This document shows positions 1-8,251 of a stretch of 64,000 nucleotides of DNA, piece by piece; position 1 is the stretch's first letter, and every line of letters starts with the position of its first letter. A program made the translations under genes and the position numbers. The stretch lies in contig JAKFUG010000018.1 in assembly GCA_021732785.1 (NCBI GenBank), positions 39,431-103,430 on the forward strand, written 5' to 3'. The DNA comes from Planctomycetaceae bacterium. Lineage in GTDB: Bacteria > Planctomycetota > Planctomycetia > Planctomycetales > Planctomycetaceae. The notes below the pieces were generated by a model. That model ran no database searches. It saw nothing but the letters and a program-made list of their open reading frames with translations, and was not told the origin of the DNA.

Positions 1-510
1 CATCGGCGAGGTGCCGAAACCGTGCTGGCTCATCCACGGCCCCAAATTTTTCTCCCAGACAATGTCTCCGTCGAGCGTCAACGCCATCAACGTCAGATTC
101 GCGGGAGTGGACCAGGCGACGTAAACCTGCTCTTCATCCACGGCGGGCGTACACGAAGCGTAGCTGCTCATGGGATGCAGATGATGCGCTGTCGAGGCAA
201 ACTCCTTTTTCCAGAGTGGCTTCCCCGAAAACGAATCCAGGCAAAGCACATACCGCGTCGCGGTCTCCGGATCGGCACTCATCACGAATAACCGCTGCCC
301 CCACAGAACGGGCGAAGAATGGCCCATCCCCGGCAGCGCAGCGGTCCACCGATAATCGCTCTCCGTCCACTTCGCGGGAATCGTCGCGTCGTCGCTCTCA
401 CCGGTGCCGTTGGGACCGCGAAACCGCGTCCACTCCTGCGCTGGGGAATCCACCGGCAGCGAGAACATGCCGATCAGCAACAATGACATCAAACGTGCCA
501 GACGTCCCAT
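1..510 (-). CDS. Exported PQQ-like beta-propeller protein (3' end outside window)
   Basis: The reading frame runs off the left edge, so only the N-terminal 170 residues are visible. The start ATG at 510 has a GGGAG-type ribosome site upstream. The N-terminus reads MGRLARLMSLLLIGMFSLP and then a PAQE-type cleavage region, so it should be exported. The mature start, WTRFRGPNGTG, and the later pattern of W/L-x-W blocks (LCLDSFSGKPLW, LDGDIVWEKNLG) are typical of planctomycete PQQ-binding-like, BamB-like repeat proteins. The family forms a WD-like propeller. Its substrate here is unknown. An in-frame TTG six bases upstream is a less likely start. Confidence 0.8.
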   Translation of the reverse strand, partial: MGRLARLMSLLLIGMFSLPVDSPAQEWTRFRGPNGTGESDDATIPAKWTESDYRWTAALPGMGHSSPVLWGQRLFVMSADPETATRYVLCLDSFSGKPLWKKEFASTAHHLHPMSSYASCTPAVDEEQVYVAWSTPANLTLMALTLDGDIVWEKNLGPWMSQHGFGTSPM

Positions 511-743
511 GCTCAACGGCTCCCGACAATCTTGCGGACCATCACCCTGTTCGATGAATCGGACAGACCGCGGACGCGATGGAAACAACTCTCGCTTCCG
601 CGATTCTACCGCTGACCAACCGATCATAATACACACTCTCGACACGCCGCGGGTAGGCGAACGGCGGGAACTGAGGGTAGGGTTTTCTTGCGACAGCAGA
701 TTCGATAGACTTCGTGACGCATCGCCTTAGATAGAAGCTGGGC

Positions 744-827
744 GGTGTCAGACACCCGACGGTTACCGCCGGGCGGGTGTCATTTGCTGGATTTTTTCAG
801 GGACAGGTGTCACACGCGGGTGTCAAC
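744..827. repeat. Cluster of GGTGTC elements in a gene-free stretch
   Basis: The 368 bases between the propeller gene and the tRNA hold no convincing gene. They contain a perfect palindrome, GGTGTC-a-GACACC, at 744-756 and three more GGTGTC copies near 775, 806 and 821, with a short T-run between them. Similar GGTGTC/GACACC palindromes recur between genes in many genomes as small dispersed repeats. Here it could be such a repeat or part of a transcription end. Confidence 0.45.
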
Positions 828-878
828 AGCCACGACAACCGGAGAGACAGCAACAGAACAGCCCTGGAAAACCAGTCT

Positions 879-965
879 GGAGAGGTGACAGAGTGGCCGA
901 TTGTGCCGGTCTCGAAAACCGGTGTGGGTGCAAGCTCACCGAGGGTTCGAATCCCTCCCTCTCCG
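879..965 (+). tRNA. tRNA-Ser (anticodon CGA)
   Basis: The acceptor stem GGAGAGG (879-885) pairs with CCTCTCC (958-964), with discriminator G at 965. The anticodon stem CCGGT/ACCGG encloses loop CTCGAAA, giving anticodon CGA, which reads UCG serine. A long variable arm follows, as expected for tRNA-Ser. The T arm is GAGGG-TTCGAAT-CCCTC. CCA is not encoded. A tyrosine recombinase gene starts 136 bases downstream, so the 3' end of this tRNA is a likely integration site. I did not find a second copy of the tRNA 3' end elsewhere in the window. Confidence 0.95.
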
Positions 966-1100
966 CTTCGTTGACTGCCCGCGAGGCGCAACATATTGCC
1001 TCGCGGGCAGTTGCGTTTCTGGAGTCTTCCGACTCCTTCCCGTTTGTGGCGCTGTTTGTGGCGTTTTGTGGCGGGAGGGTTCTCTGCTCGGAGACTTTCA

Positions 1101-2480
1101 ATGGCAACGGCCAAACCCCGTTCACGGCATACGGAGACCGAGTTTCGCGTCGGTAAAGTCAAAGGCTATCGGCGCGGACTGGTCTGGTATCTGTACTACT
1201 TTGAAGAGGGGCGACGACGACGCCCGCGCGTCGGTCCCAGTCAGGATGTCGCCCGTCAAATGGCGGCGCAGATCAATGGACAGTTGGAGGTCGGCGCTCC
1301 CGCCGCACTCTCGTTCGATCCGATTACCATTCCAGCACTGCGTGAGGCCTGGTTGGGCCACCATGAGCACGTCCGCCGCTCGTCATTGCAAACCCTGCGT
1401 CGGTATCGAACCGCGACCGAACACTTGCTGCGGTTTCTGAATCAACGGCCTGTGAAGTCGGCGTCCAACTTTCATGTGGCCCACGCTGAAGCCTTCGTCC
1501 GCTATCTGCGCGAATTGCGAGTCGCACCGAACGGACATCCCCATTCCAAGAAGCGGCCATTACTCGACAAAGGCATCCAGTTCATTCTGGAAGCCTGCCG
1601 CTCTCTATTTGTCTTCGCGGCCAAGCGCCGGCATCTCACTCCGTATGCCGAGAATCCCTTCTCGGCGCTGGAGCTGAGTCGAATGCCGATCGAACATCGC
1701 CGGGAGATCGTGCTGCCAACGGGCGAACAGGCGGCCCAGTTGCTTTCAACTGCGGACGATTGGGCATTCGCCATTCTCGTCACGCTGGCGCTTACGGGAC
1801 TGCGACCAGGCGAACTGGTGCACCTGCTTGTCGAGGATTTCGATCCGGTCGGACGACTGCTCCACGTTCGCAATCGTCCGGCGCTCGGATGGCAGGTCAA
1901 GACGCGGCAGGACCGCTTCGTGCCCTTGCTGGTCCCACATGCCCAACTGCTGATGGCGCGGCTTGGCGCGCGCCGCGGAGGGACGCTGTTCCAGCGGCCC
2001 CGATTCTCTGCGGATCAACTGCCATCATGGACCATTTCGTCTGCATCAGCCGCTCAGGAAGCGAGCCGGCGTTGCACGGCGCGCGAGACGACCAAGAGGG
2101 ACGCACTGACGCGGACTGAACAAGCCATCGAGAGTCGGCGAATTTGGTCAGAATTGGGGATGATCAAAACCGATGCGATCCGGATTGCTCTCGGGCGGTT
2201 GGCCCGTCGGACAGAGACACCGCAATTGAACACGCCAAAGGTCTTTCGACACCTCTTTGCCACCACGCTACAAGAAGGCCGGGTAGACCCCCTAATTCGG
2301 AATGAGCTACTCGGTCATATGCCCGAAGATGGTCCCCGATCGGGCGGCGGTCTGGGCATGACGGCGAACTACACACATACGCGGTTGGAGACAAAACGCA
2401 GCCAACTGGAGTCGGCATTCGTGGAACTCCCAATGCTCCAAGTGCTGAGCATGCGCATGGCAGCACTTGGAGTCCATTGA
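1101..2480 (+). CDS. Tyrosine recombinase / phage-type integrase
   Basis: This is a 459-residue site-specific recombinase next to a tRNA gene. The ATG at 1101 (MATAKPRSRH) is preferred; the open frame extends upstream to 996 but that part looks non-coding. Residues of the catalytic set are visible: the first Arg in TGLRPGEL, a Lys in QVKTRQDR, Arg-His in VFRHLFATTL, the GH of LLGHMPED, and the nucleophile Tyr in TANYTHTRLE. The usual HxxR histidine is replaced (K-V-F-R), which also occurs in related proteins. The N-terminal SAM-like core-binding part lies around residues 80-190. It probably integrates the element downstream of the tRNA-Ser gene. About 100 residues of charged insert separate the Lys and box II. 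Confidence 0.9.
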   Translation: MATAKPRSRHTETEFRVGKVKGYRRGLVWYLYYFEEGRRRRPRVGPSQDVARQMAAQINGQLEVGAPAALSFDPITIPALREAWLGHHEHVRRSSLQTLRRYRTATEHLLRFLNQRPVKSASNFHVAHAEAFVRYLRELRVAPNGHPHSKKRPLLDKGIQFILEACRSLFVFAAKRRHLTPYAENPFSALELSRMPIEHRREIVLPTGEQAAQLLSTADDWAFAILVTLALTGLRPGELVHLLVEDFDPVGRLLHVRNRPALGWQVKTRQDRFVPLLVPHAQLLMARLGARRGGTLFQRPRFSADQLPSWTISSASAAQEASRRCTARETTKRDALTRTEQAIESRRIWSELGMIKTDAIRIALGRLARRTETPQLNTPKVFRHLFATTLQEGRVDPLIRNELLGHMPEDGPRSGGGLGMTANYTHTRLETKRSQLESAFVELPMLQVLSMRMAALGVH

Positions 2481-3040
2481 TACTACCAGTTGCTTCAATG
2501 GGGCCAGTCTTCAGCGGACCGGATGACCACGGTGACCAGTGTTCCCCCCAAAGCACCACGGGGACATCTTTCGGCGATGTCGTTTGTCGATGATGTGGAA
2601 AAGGCTCGCATGGTGGGCGGCGTAATCACGGCGGCAGCGTGCCATCTCCGGTGAGTCCAGTCACGTCGCTGTCCTGTGCCTTTTCCAAGGTGAGCTTGAT
2701 GTCGAGTTTACAGGCCGGACGCGTGATCTTGAACACGGCGAAGCCCTTCGCAAATTGATTTGGGAACGGTTCTTTTGCTGCCGTCTCCATTCCCGTTCAA
2801 GAAACTCCCACTCGCGCCATCATGATCTGTCGAGGCCAACAAATCTAAATCCAAGCAACTTTCGCGTCATATAAGGTGATGCGATTGGTATAGCTCTGGG
2901 AAGCGATTCCTGGAGTCCATCCGGCCTCGCGCAGATTGGTTTCAACGGGTTTACGCGGGGTTGTTTTCGTTTTTGTCACCTCGCAAACGGGATCGTTCGT
3001 CGATCCTGTCACAGTTTCACCAAAGTGGAGGATCAACATC
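2481..3040. other. Gene-poor stretch between integrase and cargo operon
   Basis: No confident gene is present. A 54-codon minus-strand frame (2790 down to 2626) would encode a sequence starting METAAKEPFPNQF and ending TGDGTLPP. It reads like coding sequence but has no good ribosome site and I cannot assign it, so it may be the tail of a broken gene. The promoter of the downstream operon should lie between about 2850 and 3020, but I could not define it. Confidence 0.4.
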
Positions 3041-3403
3041 GTGTCGCACATTGTGCAGATTCAGGCCGAGATTCGTGACCCGGTCGCCATTCGGGCGGCG
3101 TGTGGTCGGTTGTCGCTGCCGGAGCCCGTCTTCGGCGAGACGAAGCTCTTCACCAGTTCGGCCGTGGGCTGGGCGGTGCGGTTGCCGGAATGGCGGTATC
3201 CGGTGGTCTGTGATGTCACCACCGCCAAGATTGCCTTCGACAACTTTGAAGGCCGTTGGGGTGAGCAGAAGGAGTTGGACAGGTTCCTTCAAAGGTACTC
3301 GGTGGAGAAGGCCGGCATCGAAGCGCGGCGACAGGGACATACCGTCAGCGAGGAACAACTTGCCGACGGTTCGATTCGTGTGCGGATCGCGGTGGCAGGT
3401 TGA
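3041..3403 (+). CDS. DUF1257 (Ycf35-like) protein
   Basis: This 120-residue protein starts at GTG 3041 with GGAGG at 3027-3031. The start matches the family, whose members begin M-S-H followed by an Ile/Gln-rich strand and RD (here VSHIVQIQAEIRD). It ends with an acidic-to-basic strand, SIRVRIAVAG. DUF1257 proteins are related to chloroplast and cyanobacterial Ycf35. Their function is not established. It is the first gene of a unit with a DUF2997 protein and a Ycf46-like AAA+ ATPase, a combination also seen for these families elsewhere, so they probably act together. Confidence 0.8.
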   Translation: MSHIVQIQAEIRDPVAIRAACGRLSLPEPVFGETKLFTSSAVGWAVRLPEWRYPVVCDVTTAKIAFDNFEGRWGEQKELDRFLQRYSVEKAGIEARRQGHTVSEEQLADGSIRVRIAVAG

Positions 3404-3453
3404 GATGACCTCACTCTCTGCGATCGACTTTCCTTTGCGATTGAGGAGACAGT

Positions 3454-3672
3454 ATGACCAGCACACGCCGTCGCCGTGTTCTTCGTCCGGTGGCATCAAC
3501 GTCCACAGTCGTCTCGGCACAGCTGTCCCGATGGCGGGGGCGGCTGGCGGAAGAGCAGCAGGCATTGAGTCGCTGGATGACGAGACTGAAGCGAGCCTTT
3601 CACTCATTGGAAAAACATCAACAGCGAGTCGCCCGGCTGGAACGGCAGATTCGCCAAGTGGAGGAGACCTGA
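3454..3672 (+). CDS. Small basic coiled-coil protein
   Basis: This 72-residue, strongly basic protein begins MTSTRRRRVLRP. From about residue 25 to the end it is a predicted amphipathic helix with heptad-like Leu/Ala spacing (LSRWRGRLAEE, LEKHQQRVARLERQI). It has the AGGAG-type site at 3444-3448. Its stop TGA overlaps the start of the DUF2997 gene (TGATG), so the two are translationally coupled. No family is recognised. The position suggests a partner of the DUF1257/DUF2997/AAA+ set. Confidence 0.75.
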   Translation: MTSTRRRRVLRPVASTSTVVSAQLSRWRGRLAEEQQALSRWMTRLKRAFHSLEKHQQRVARLERQIRQVEET

Positions 3673-3860
3673 TGTCCAAGATCATCGAAGTCACGGTGTC
3701 GCCCAAGGGCGAGACCACCATTCAAACGAAGGGTTTCACCGGCGATCAATGTCGTGACGCCACGCGCAACCTCGAAGCGGCACTGGGTGTGCGGACGCGC
3801 GAACAACTGACGGACGAGTTCCACGCCACGGCCGCGAATGCTCAAGAAGCACACCAGTAA
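3672..3860 (+). CDS. DUF2997 protein
   Basis: The protein has 62 residues, and its start ATG overlaps the stop of the preceding gene. It begins MSKIIEVTVSPKGET and continues with the GFTGDQCRDATRNLE block, which is the DUF2997 pattern: a short beta-hairpin, then a helix carrying a conserved Cys near 'C..AT..LE..LG'. Members are short proteins of unknown function, repeatedly found beside DUF1257 genes. It is followed by a stem-loop and then the AAA+ ATPase. Confidence 0.8.
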   Translation: MSKIIEVTVSPKGETTIQTKGFTGDQCRDATRNLEAALGVRTREQLTDEFHATAANAQEAHQ

Positions 3861-3893
3861 CAGTGCGATGCGTTCATCCGTTGAATCCCAATC

Positions 3894-3928
3894 CGCTCCG
3901 CATCGCTCGTCGTGATGCGGAGCGTTTT
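3894..3928 (+). terminator. Stem-loop between DUF2997 and AAA+ genes
   Basis: Arms CGCTCCGCATC (3894-3904) and GATGCGGAGCG (3914-3924) form an 11-bp stem with a 9-base loop and a TTTT tail. It could be a weak Rho-independent terminator or an attenuator within the operon. Similar hairpins precede several other genes of this cluster. Confidence 0.55.
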
Positions 3929-3984
3929 CGTTTCTGGAGTGCGGACCGCCGCGCTCGGACCGCTCAACGCAAGGAATCTCTCTC

Positions 3985-5499
3985 ATGAGTCTGGTGACGC
4001 AACTTAACGACTACATCAACGCGGCCTTCAGCGGGCTGTGGGTCACGACCGTCGAGCCCGACGAAGCCGAGCGGGAATTGGTGGAACACGCCCGCCGTCG
4101 ACAGTGGACGTTGGCAGTGTGGGATCTCGCGCGGGGCTTGCGATTTCCCGCGAATGCCCCCGCAACCGTGCCCCAAGTCGATGATCCTCTGGCGGTATTG
4201 AAAGCTCTGCCCACACTGGCACCGGTTCCCACCGGCGAAGACGCGACCACCAGCGAGCCGACCACGCTGCTCGTCCTGCCGAACTTTCATCGGTTCTTGA
4301 ACAGTCCCGAAATCGTTCAAAACCTGTTCGAGCAACTCGTCGCGGGCAAGCAGAGCCGGACATTTATCGTTGTGCTCTCGCCCGTCGTCGCGATCCCGGT
4401 CGAACTCGATCGGGTTTTCGTGGTGATCGACCATGCGTTGCCGACGCCGGATCAACTCGGTCAGATTGCCCAGGATGTCCTCGCCGACCATCCGGATGGC
4501 ATCCCCACCAATCGAGCGTGGCAAAGTTTGTTGGAGGCGGCCGCCGGGTTGACGCGTGCTGAGGCCGAAGGCGCGTTTGCCCTGAGCCTGGCCCGACACG
4601 ACGAACTCCGACCGGAAGTCATTTGGGAATTGAAGGCCCAGACGTTGCGGAAGCAGAACTTGCTTACACTGCATCGCGGGCCGGGGGACTTCACATCGCT
4701 GGGTGGTTTGACGGCCCTGAAGGACTTCTGTCGCCGGGCACTCCAACCGGGCCGGTCGGTGAAACCCCGTGGAGCACTCCTCTTGTCGCCGCCGGGTTGC
4801 GGCAAGTCGGCGTTCTGCCGGGCGCTGGGCAACGAGACAGGCCGACCGGTACTGACGCTCGACATCGGCAATCTGATGGGCGGACTGGTCGGCGACACGG
4901 AGCGCAATGTCCGGCAGGCGCTCAAGATCGCTGATGCGATGAGTCCCTGCATTTTGTTCGCCGATGAACTGGAGAAAGGGTTATCGGGCGTGGGCGGCAG
5001 TGGCGATTCGGGCGTTTCAACACGACTGTTTGGCACGCTCTTGAGCTGGCTGGCCGATCACGAGTCCGATGTGTTCTTCATCGGCACGGCGAACGACATT
5101 AGCCGGTTGCCGCCGGAGTTCACCCGCGCCGAGCGTCTCGACGCGGTGTTCTTCGTGGATCTTCCCGTTGCCGCGGAACGGCAGACGATCTGGCAACTCT
5201 ATCGCCGCCAGTACGACATCGCGGCCAATCAGCCCATTCCGACGGACACCGACTGGACGGGGGCCGAGATCAAGTCGTGCTGTCGGTTGTCGGCACTGCT
5301 GGATGTCTCACTGACCGAAGCGGCGAAGAATGTCGTGCCGGTCGCCCACACGGCCGCGGAAGCCGTCGCGAAACTCCGTCAGTGGGCGAGTGGCCGGTGT
5401 CTGTCGGCCGATCGTCCCGGTCTCTATGTCCATTCGCCGGAGGCGGGGGATACTTCGCGCCGCAAGGTGCGCCGGCCTGCCGACCCGCAGAATAACTGA
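3985..5499 (+). CDS. AAA+ ATPase, Ycf46-like
   Basis: This is a 504-residue soluble ATPase. Residues 1-230 form an N-terminal domain with VEPDEAERELVEHARRR and a second strand set ending LLVLPNFHRFL, as in Ycf46-type proteins. The AAA+ module follows: Walker A SPPGCGKSAF near 268-277, Walker B CILFADELEKG near 322-332, sensor-1 Asn in FIGTANDI near 370, and arginine-finger candidates R381/R384 in PEFTRAERLD. The lid domain (about 400-470) is present and the last 30 residues are basic. Ycf46 proteins are AAA ATPases of cyanobacteria and plastids with poorly known roles. Linkage to DUF1257 and DUF2997 supports a shared remodelling function. Confidence 0.85.
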   Translation: MSLVTQLNDYINAAFSGLWVTTVEPDEAERELVEHARRRQWTLAVWDLARGLRFPANAPATVPQVDDPLAVLKALPTLAPVPTGEDATTSEPTTLLVLPNFHRFLNSPEIVQNLFEQLVAGKQSRTFIVVLSPVVAIPVELDRVFVVIDHALPTPDQLGQIAQDVLADHPDGIPTNRAWQSLLEAAAGLTRAEAEGAFALSLARHDELRPEVIWELKAQTLRKQNLLTLHRGPGDFTSLGGLTALKDFCRRALQPGRSVKPRGALLLSPPGCGKSAFCRALGNETGRPVLTLDIGNLMGGLVGDTERNVRQALKIADAMSPCILFADELEKGLSGVGGSGDSGVSTRLFGTLLSWLADHESDVFFIGTANDISRLPPEFTRAERLDAVFFVDLPVAAERQTIWQLYRRQYDIAANQPIPTDTDWTGAEIKSCCRLSALLDVSLTEAAKNVVPVAHTAAEAVAKLRQWASGRCLSADRPGLYVHSPEAGDTSRRKVRRPADPQNN

Positions 5500-5521
5500 G
5501 AGGTTGACTTGTGCCTGCGGG
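5480..5521 (+). other. Inverted repeat spanning the AAA+ stop codon
   Basis: ACCCGCAG (5480-5487) pairs with CTGCGGGT (5514-5521) across a 26-base loop containing the TGA stop, followed by GTTTCACTCTT. It may be a weak attenuator of the type seen before other genes of this cluster. The evidence is structural only. Confidence 0.35.
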
Positions 5522-5555
5522 TGTTTCACTCTTCCTCCAACAGGAGACTCTCACG

Positions 5556-6278
5556 ATGGGATTAACGATTCACTGGAAACTCAAAGCCGATGTCCGCAGG
5601 GCAGGGGAGGCCCGTGCGCTCGTTGAGCGACTCAGGCAACGGGCACGCGATCTGCCGTTGGCAAACGTCAGCGAGATGGTGGAACTGGCGGGGGAGGACA
5701 CCGATTTTGCAAAGTTGCCGCGCGAGTCCCCCGCGCGCTGGTTGCTCATTCAAGCGGGAGCATACATCAAGGTGGACGGCTGCGATTATCACGTTACCCC
5801 GCAACACGTGATTGCGTTCACGACCCAACCGGGTGATGGCTGCGAACCGGCCAACTTCGGTCTGTGCCGGTACCCCGCGACCATTGAAGTCGACGATCAC
5901 CGGCCCGGTGCGACGGGTGGGAAGCGGCGCGTGAAGACCGGCCTCACCGGGTGGCGCTGGGAGAGCTTCTGCAAGACGCAGTATGCCAGCAACCCGGATT
6001 GCGGCGGGATTGAGAACTTTCTGCGCTGCCATCTTTCGGTGATCGCCTTGCTCGACTTCGCCCGGTCGTTGGGTTTCGTCGAGGAAGTCTCCGACGAGGG
6101 AAACTATTGGGAAGCGCGCGACGCAGAAGCGCTCGCGAAAGAGGTCGGAGTGTGGAATGCGATGATTGCCGGGTTCGCCGGCCAATTGAAGGATGCTCTC
6201 GGTAACGGTGTCGTGAGCGCGATCACGCAGTTCCCCAACTTCGAGCATCTCGAAGCCCACGGCCGACGCGACTCGTAG
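5556..6278 (+). CDS. Conserved hypothetical protein
   Basis: This 240-residue protein starts at ATG 5556 with AGGAG at 5542-5546. The open frame extends upstream to 5511, but the MGLTIHWKLKAD start is favoured by the ribosome site. The N-terminal 45 residues form a strand plus an Arg/Leu-rich helix (ALVERLRQRARDLP). The middle has WLLIQAG, a TPQHVIAF strand, and a GDGCEPANFGLCRYP block with two Cys. The second half has WESFCKTQYASNPDCGG and a helical LLDFARSLGF segment. It has no signal peptide or membrane segment. I do not recognise a characterised family. Its place directly after the AAA+ ATPase suggests a substrate or adaptor role. Confidence 0.75.
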   Translation: MGLTIHWKLKADVRRAGEARALVERLRQRARDLPLANVSEMVELAGEDTDFAKLPRESPARWLLIQAGAYIKVDGCDYHVTPQHVIAFTTQPGDGCEPANFGLCRYPATIEVDDHRPGATGGKRRVKTGLTGWRWESFCKTQYASNPDCGGIENFLRCHLSVIALLDFARSLGFVEEVSDEGNYWEARDAEALAKEVGVWNAMIAGFAGQLKDALGNGVVSAITQFPNFEHLEAHGRRDS

Positions 6279-6348
6279 TTGAAACGGTCGTGCTGCTGCG
6301 GTTGGCCGGATTATTTGTGAACTGCTTACGACAGAAAGAGAGGCTCGA

Positions 6349-6654
6349 TTGCTGACGAGAAGGCATCTCGCCGTCCTCCGGGCGGCACTGCAATTCTTTG
6401 ATGAGGAAATCATGCCGCATGGCGTTCGTGTCATGCGGCCCTATTTCGATGAACCGCTGCACAGAAAACTGAAGCCGGGAGAGCTTCAAAAACTCCGAAC
6501 CTTTCTGCGGGGCTGTGAACTGAAATACGCTTGTTATGATCCCGCGTCTGGTCGGCTGACCAGCCCAAAGCTATCTCCACCGGCGGAAAAGACTCGGTTG
6601 AAAACTGGCGATCCCGCGTCGCAGATCGCCGTGGTCTTGTTGCCGCCAGGCTGA
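6349..6654 (+). CDS. Small hypothetical protein
   Basis: This 101-residue protein starts at TTG 6349 with AGAGAGG just upstream. The N-terminal part is helical (HLAVLRAALQFFDEEIMPHG), followed by VMRPYFDEPL, a basic KLRTFLRGCELKYACYD stretch and a low-complexity tail ending VVLLPPG. I recognise no family. It is co-oriented with the preceding gene, 70 bases away. The TTG start and short length make it less certain than its neighbours, but the codon pattern and the divergent regulator beyond its end support a gene. Confidence 0.6.
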   Translation: MLTRRHLAVLRAALQFFDEEIMPHGVRVMRPYFDEPLHRKLKPGELQKLRTFLRGCELKYACYDPASGRLTSPKLSPPAEKTRLKTGDPASQIAVVLLPPG

Positions 6655-6665
6655 AGCGGCCCGCT

Positions 6666-6896
6666 TCATAAGCCGTCCATCAACTCCGCCAACGTGATGC
6701 CGAGCGTCAGCGCCATGGCCTCGATATTTCGCAAGGCAACATTCCGCTCACCGCGCTCGATCCCGCCGATGTAGGTCCGGTCCAGTTCACAGGCCGCGGC
6801 AAATCCTTCCTGGGAATAACCCTGCTCCTTGCGCAGTTCGCGGACGCGCAGTCCAAATCGCTCCAAAATGTCAGCTCGCTTTCCCATGCGGGCCAT
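6666..6896 (-). CDS. XRE-family helix-turn-helix regulator
   Basis: The protein is about 76 residues if it starts at ATG 6896 (MARMGKRAD); ATG 6887 and an upstream ATG at 6941 are also possible. It is almost only the DNA-binding domain: [20 protein letters not shown], then [17 protein letters not shown] as the recognition helix region, then [17 protein letters not shown]. This is the length of a compact Cro/C-protein type repressor. It is the only minus-strand gene inside the cargo and diverges from the lipoprotein gene at 7025. A 20-bp palindrome lies in the divergent region. I infer autoregulation and control of the downstream genes. Confidence 0.85.
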   Translation of the reverse strand: MARMGKRADILERFGLRVRELRKEQGYSQEGFAAACELDRTYIGGIERGERNVALRNIEAMALTLGITLAELMDGL

Positions 6897-6934
6897 TTGA
6901 ATGTTGACAACGAGCGCCGCTCTACGGACTATGC

Positions 6935-6954
6935 GCATCATTTGAAAATGATGC
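6935..6954. promoter_or_regulatory. Palindrome, candidate XRE operator
   Basis: Perfect 9-bp arms GCATCATTT (6935-6943) and AAATGATGC (6946-6954) are separated by GA. The site lies between the divergent XRE gene and the lipoprotein gene. It would be inside the coding region if the XRE start were 6941, which argues for the shorter start at 6896 or 6887. Confidence 0.6.
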
Positions 6955-7024
6955 TTATCCGTATCACTTCGTTCATTGGCCTCTGGTCGGATGAACCCAG
7001 GTCCCGTTAAAGAAAGGAACTATT

Positions 7025-8251
7025 TTGCGTATGGCATGTCCGCTCATTCTCTTTCTGTGTGGGTGCGTTCTCACGTCGGGCTGCGGCCCCGCTCCGCAAC
7101 CCGTTTGGAACAAAGACTCCCGGAGTTTTTTCTACACGCACACGGATGGTTCGGTGCTGCAATATGACTTGGATAAAAGCGCGACACGGGTGTTACTGAA
7201 GCCCGGCCTCTATCGTCCGCGTCAAGTGGCGCTCAGCCCGAAGTTGGCGTTCGTCGCCTTTGCTCAATCCGCTTTCGGTCCCGAAGGCCGAGCGGTGCAG
7301 ATGGGTCTTGCTTCATTGCTTGATGGCAAGACGAACTGGAGCAATCTGGAGGAATGGGGCGATGCCAAGGGGCAACGGCAGGTGTCGACTTCCAGTTGCT
7401 ACTGGTGCCCCACGGGTCGGAGGATTTTGATTTGGTATCAGCACGCACTGGATAGTCCCGGAACACTCGAGTCAGCGACTCTCTATGGTCACTTCGCGGT
7501 CTACGATGTTAATTCCCGCAAGCTCTCTGAACTGACGACCGCTCCGCCAGCGATGTTGTTCTGTCAGGCGATCAACGTCTCGCCCCTGTGCCCGGATGGT
7601 TCGGGCTATCTGGCGATGAAGCTGAACAACGAGAAATCGACGTTCTCTTTTGTCAGTTGGGACGGCTGGGAGTATCCCATGACCGTCACTGAAGAAGTTG
7701 AGGCGTTACTGAAATCTGCAACCGGTTCTGAACCGCGGGATGCGACGACGACGCGAACGGGTTGCCCACTACCTCAAGGGGTCTGGACGGAGCATGTTTT
7801 GAAGTTCTCGGCATGCTTTGGATCGATCGCCATGAATCTGAAAGATCGACGGATCACTTTGGAGCCGTTGACGGCCTCGCAGAAACAGGAGTTTGATCAA
7901 ATCGCTGCGGCCGACATCGCCGACGCGCCGTGGACCACTCTCCAGGTGGCAACTTTTCACGGCGGTGCCTACTCCCTCCATTGCCGAACGATCATGGGTG
8001 ATGCCGAGTGCCCGGCACGAGTCGAATTCGTCGACAACAAAGTCCAACGACGACGAGTGCTCCTGGAAGGCACGCTGCCGCAAATCCTCTTGGTCCACCA
8101 TCTGATGCCCGCCCCCGATGGGCAATTGATTCTGGCCAGCCTACGCGAGGCGAGAACGAAAACGTCCTGGATTCATGTCGTCCAGCCTGACGGAAAAGTT
8201 CTAGTCAAAGTGGATGCTGGCTCTGCCGCCAGTGGAGGGCTCTCCCGATGA
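7025..8251 (+). CDS. Lipoprotein with beta-propeller-like body
   Basis: This 408-residue protein starts at TTG 7025, seven bases after AAAGGAA; an ATG at 7031 is the alternative. The N-terminus (CPLILFLCGCVLTSGCG) ends in a lipobox with Cys near residue 20, so it should be anchored in a membrane. The body has repeated strand patterns such as PVWNKDSRSFFYTHTDGS, WCPTGRRILIWYQ and MPAPDGQLILASLRE, which resemble TolB/WD40-like propeller repeats. The next gene overlaps by 4 bases (ATGA), so the two are coupled. Function is unknown. It may be element cargo under control of the adjacent XRE regulator. Confidence 0.8.
   Translation: MRMACPLILFLCGCVLTSGCGPAPQPVWNKDSRSFFYTHTDGSVLQYDLDKSATRVLLKPGLYRPRQVALSPKLAFVAFAQSAFGPEGRAVQMGLASLLDGKTNWSNLEEWGDAKGQRQVSTSSCYWCPTGRRILIWYQHALDSPGTLESATLYGHFAVYDVNSRKLSELTTAPPAMLFCQAINVSPLCPDGSGYLAMKLNNEKSTFSFVSWDGWEYPMTVTEEVEALLKSATGSEPRDATTTRTGCPLPQGVWTEHVLKFSACFGSIAMNLKDRRITLEPLTASQKQEFDQIAAADIADAPWTTLQVATFHGGAYSLHCRTIMGDAECPARVEFVDNKVQRRRVLLEGTLPQILLVHHLMPAPDGQLILASLREARTKTSWIHVVQPDGKVLVKVDAGSAASGGLSR

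Noticed and set aside
2961..3671. A long plus-strand extension in front of the DUF2997 gene
   Set aside because: The in-frame extension overlaps two genes in other frames; the DUF2997 protein starts at 3672 by family length and stop-start overlap.
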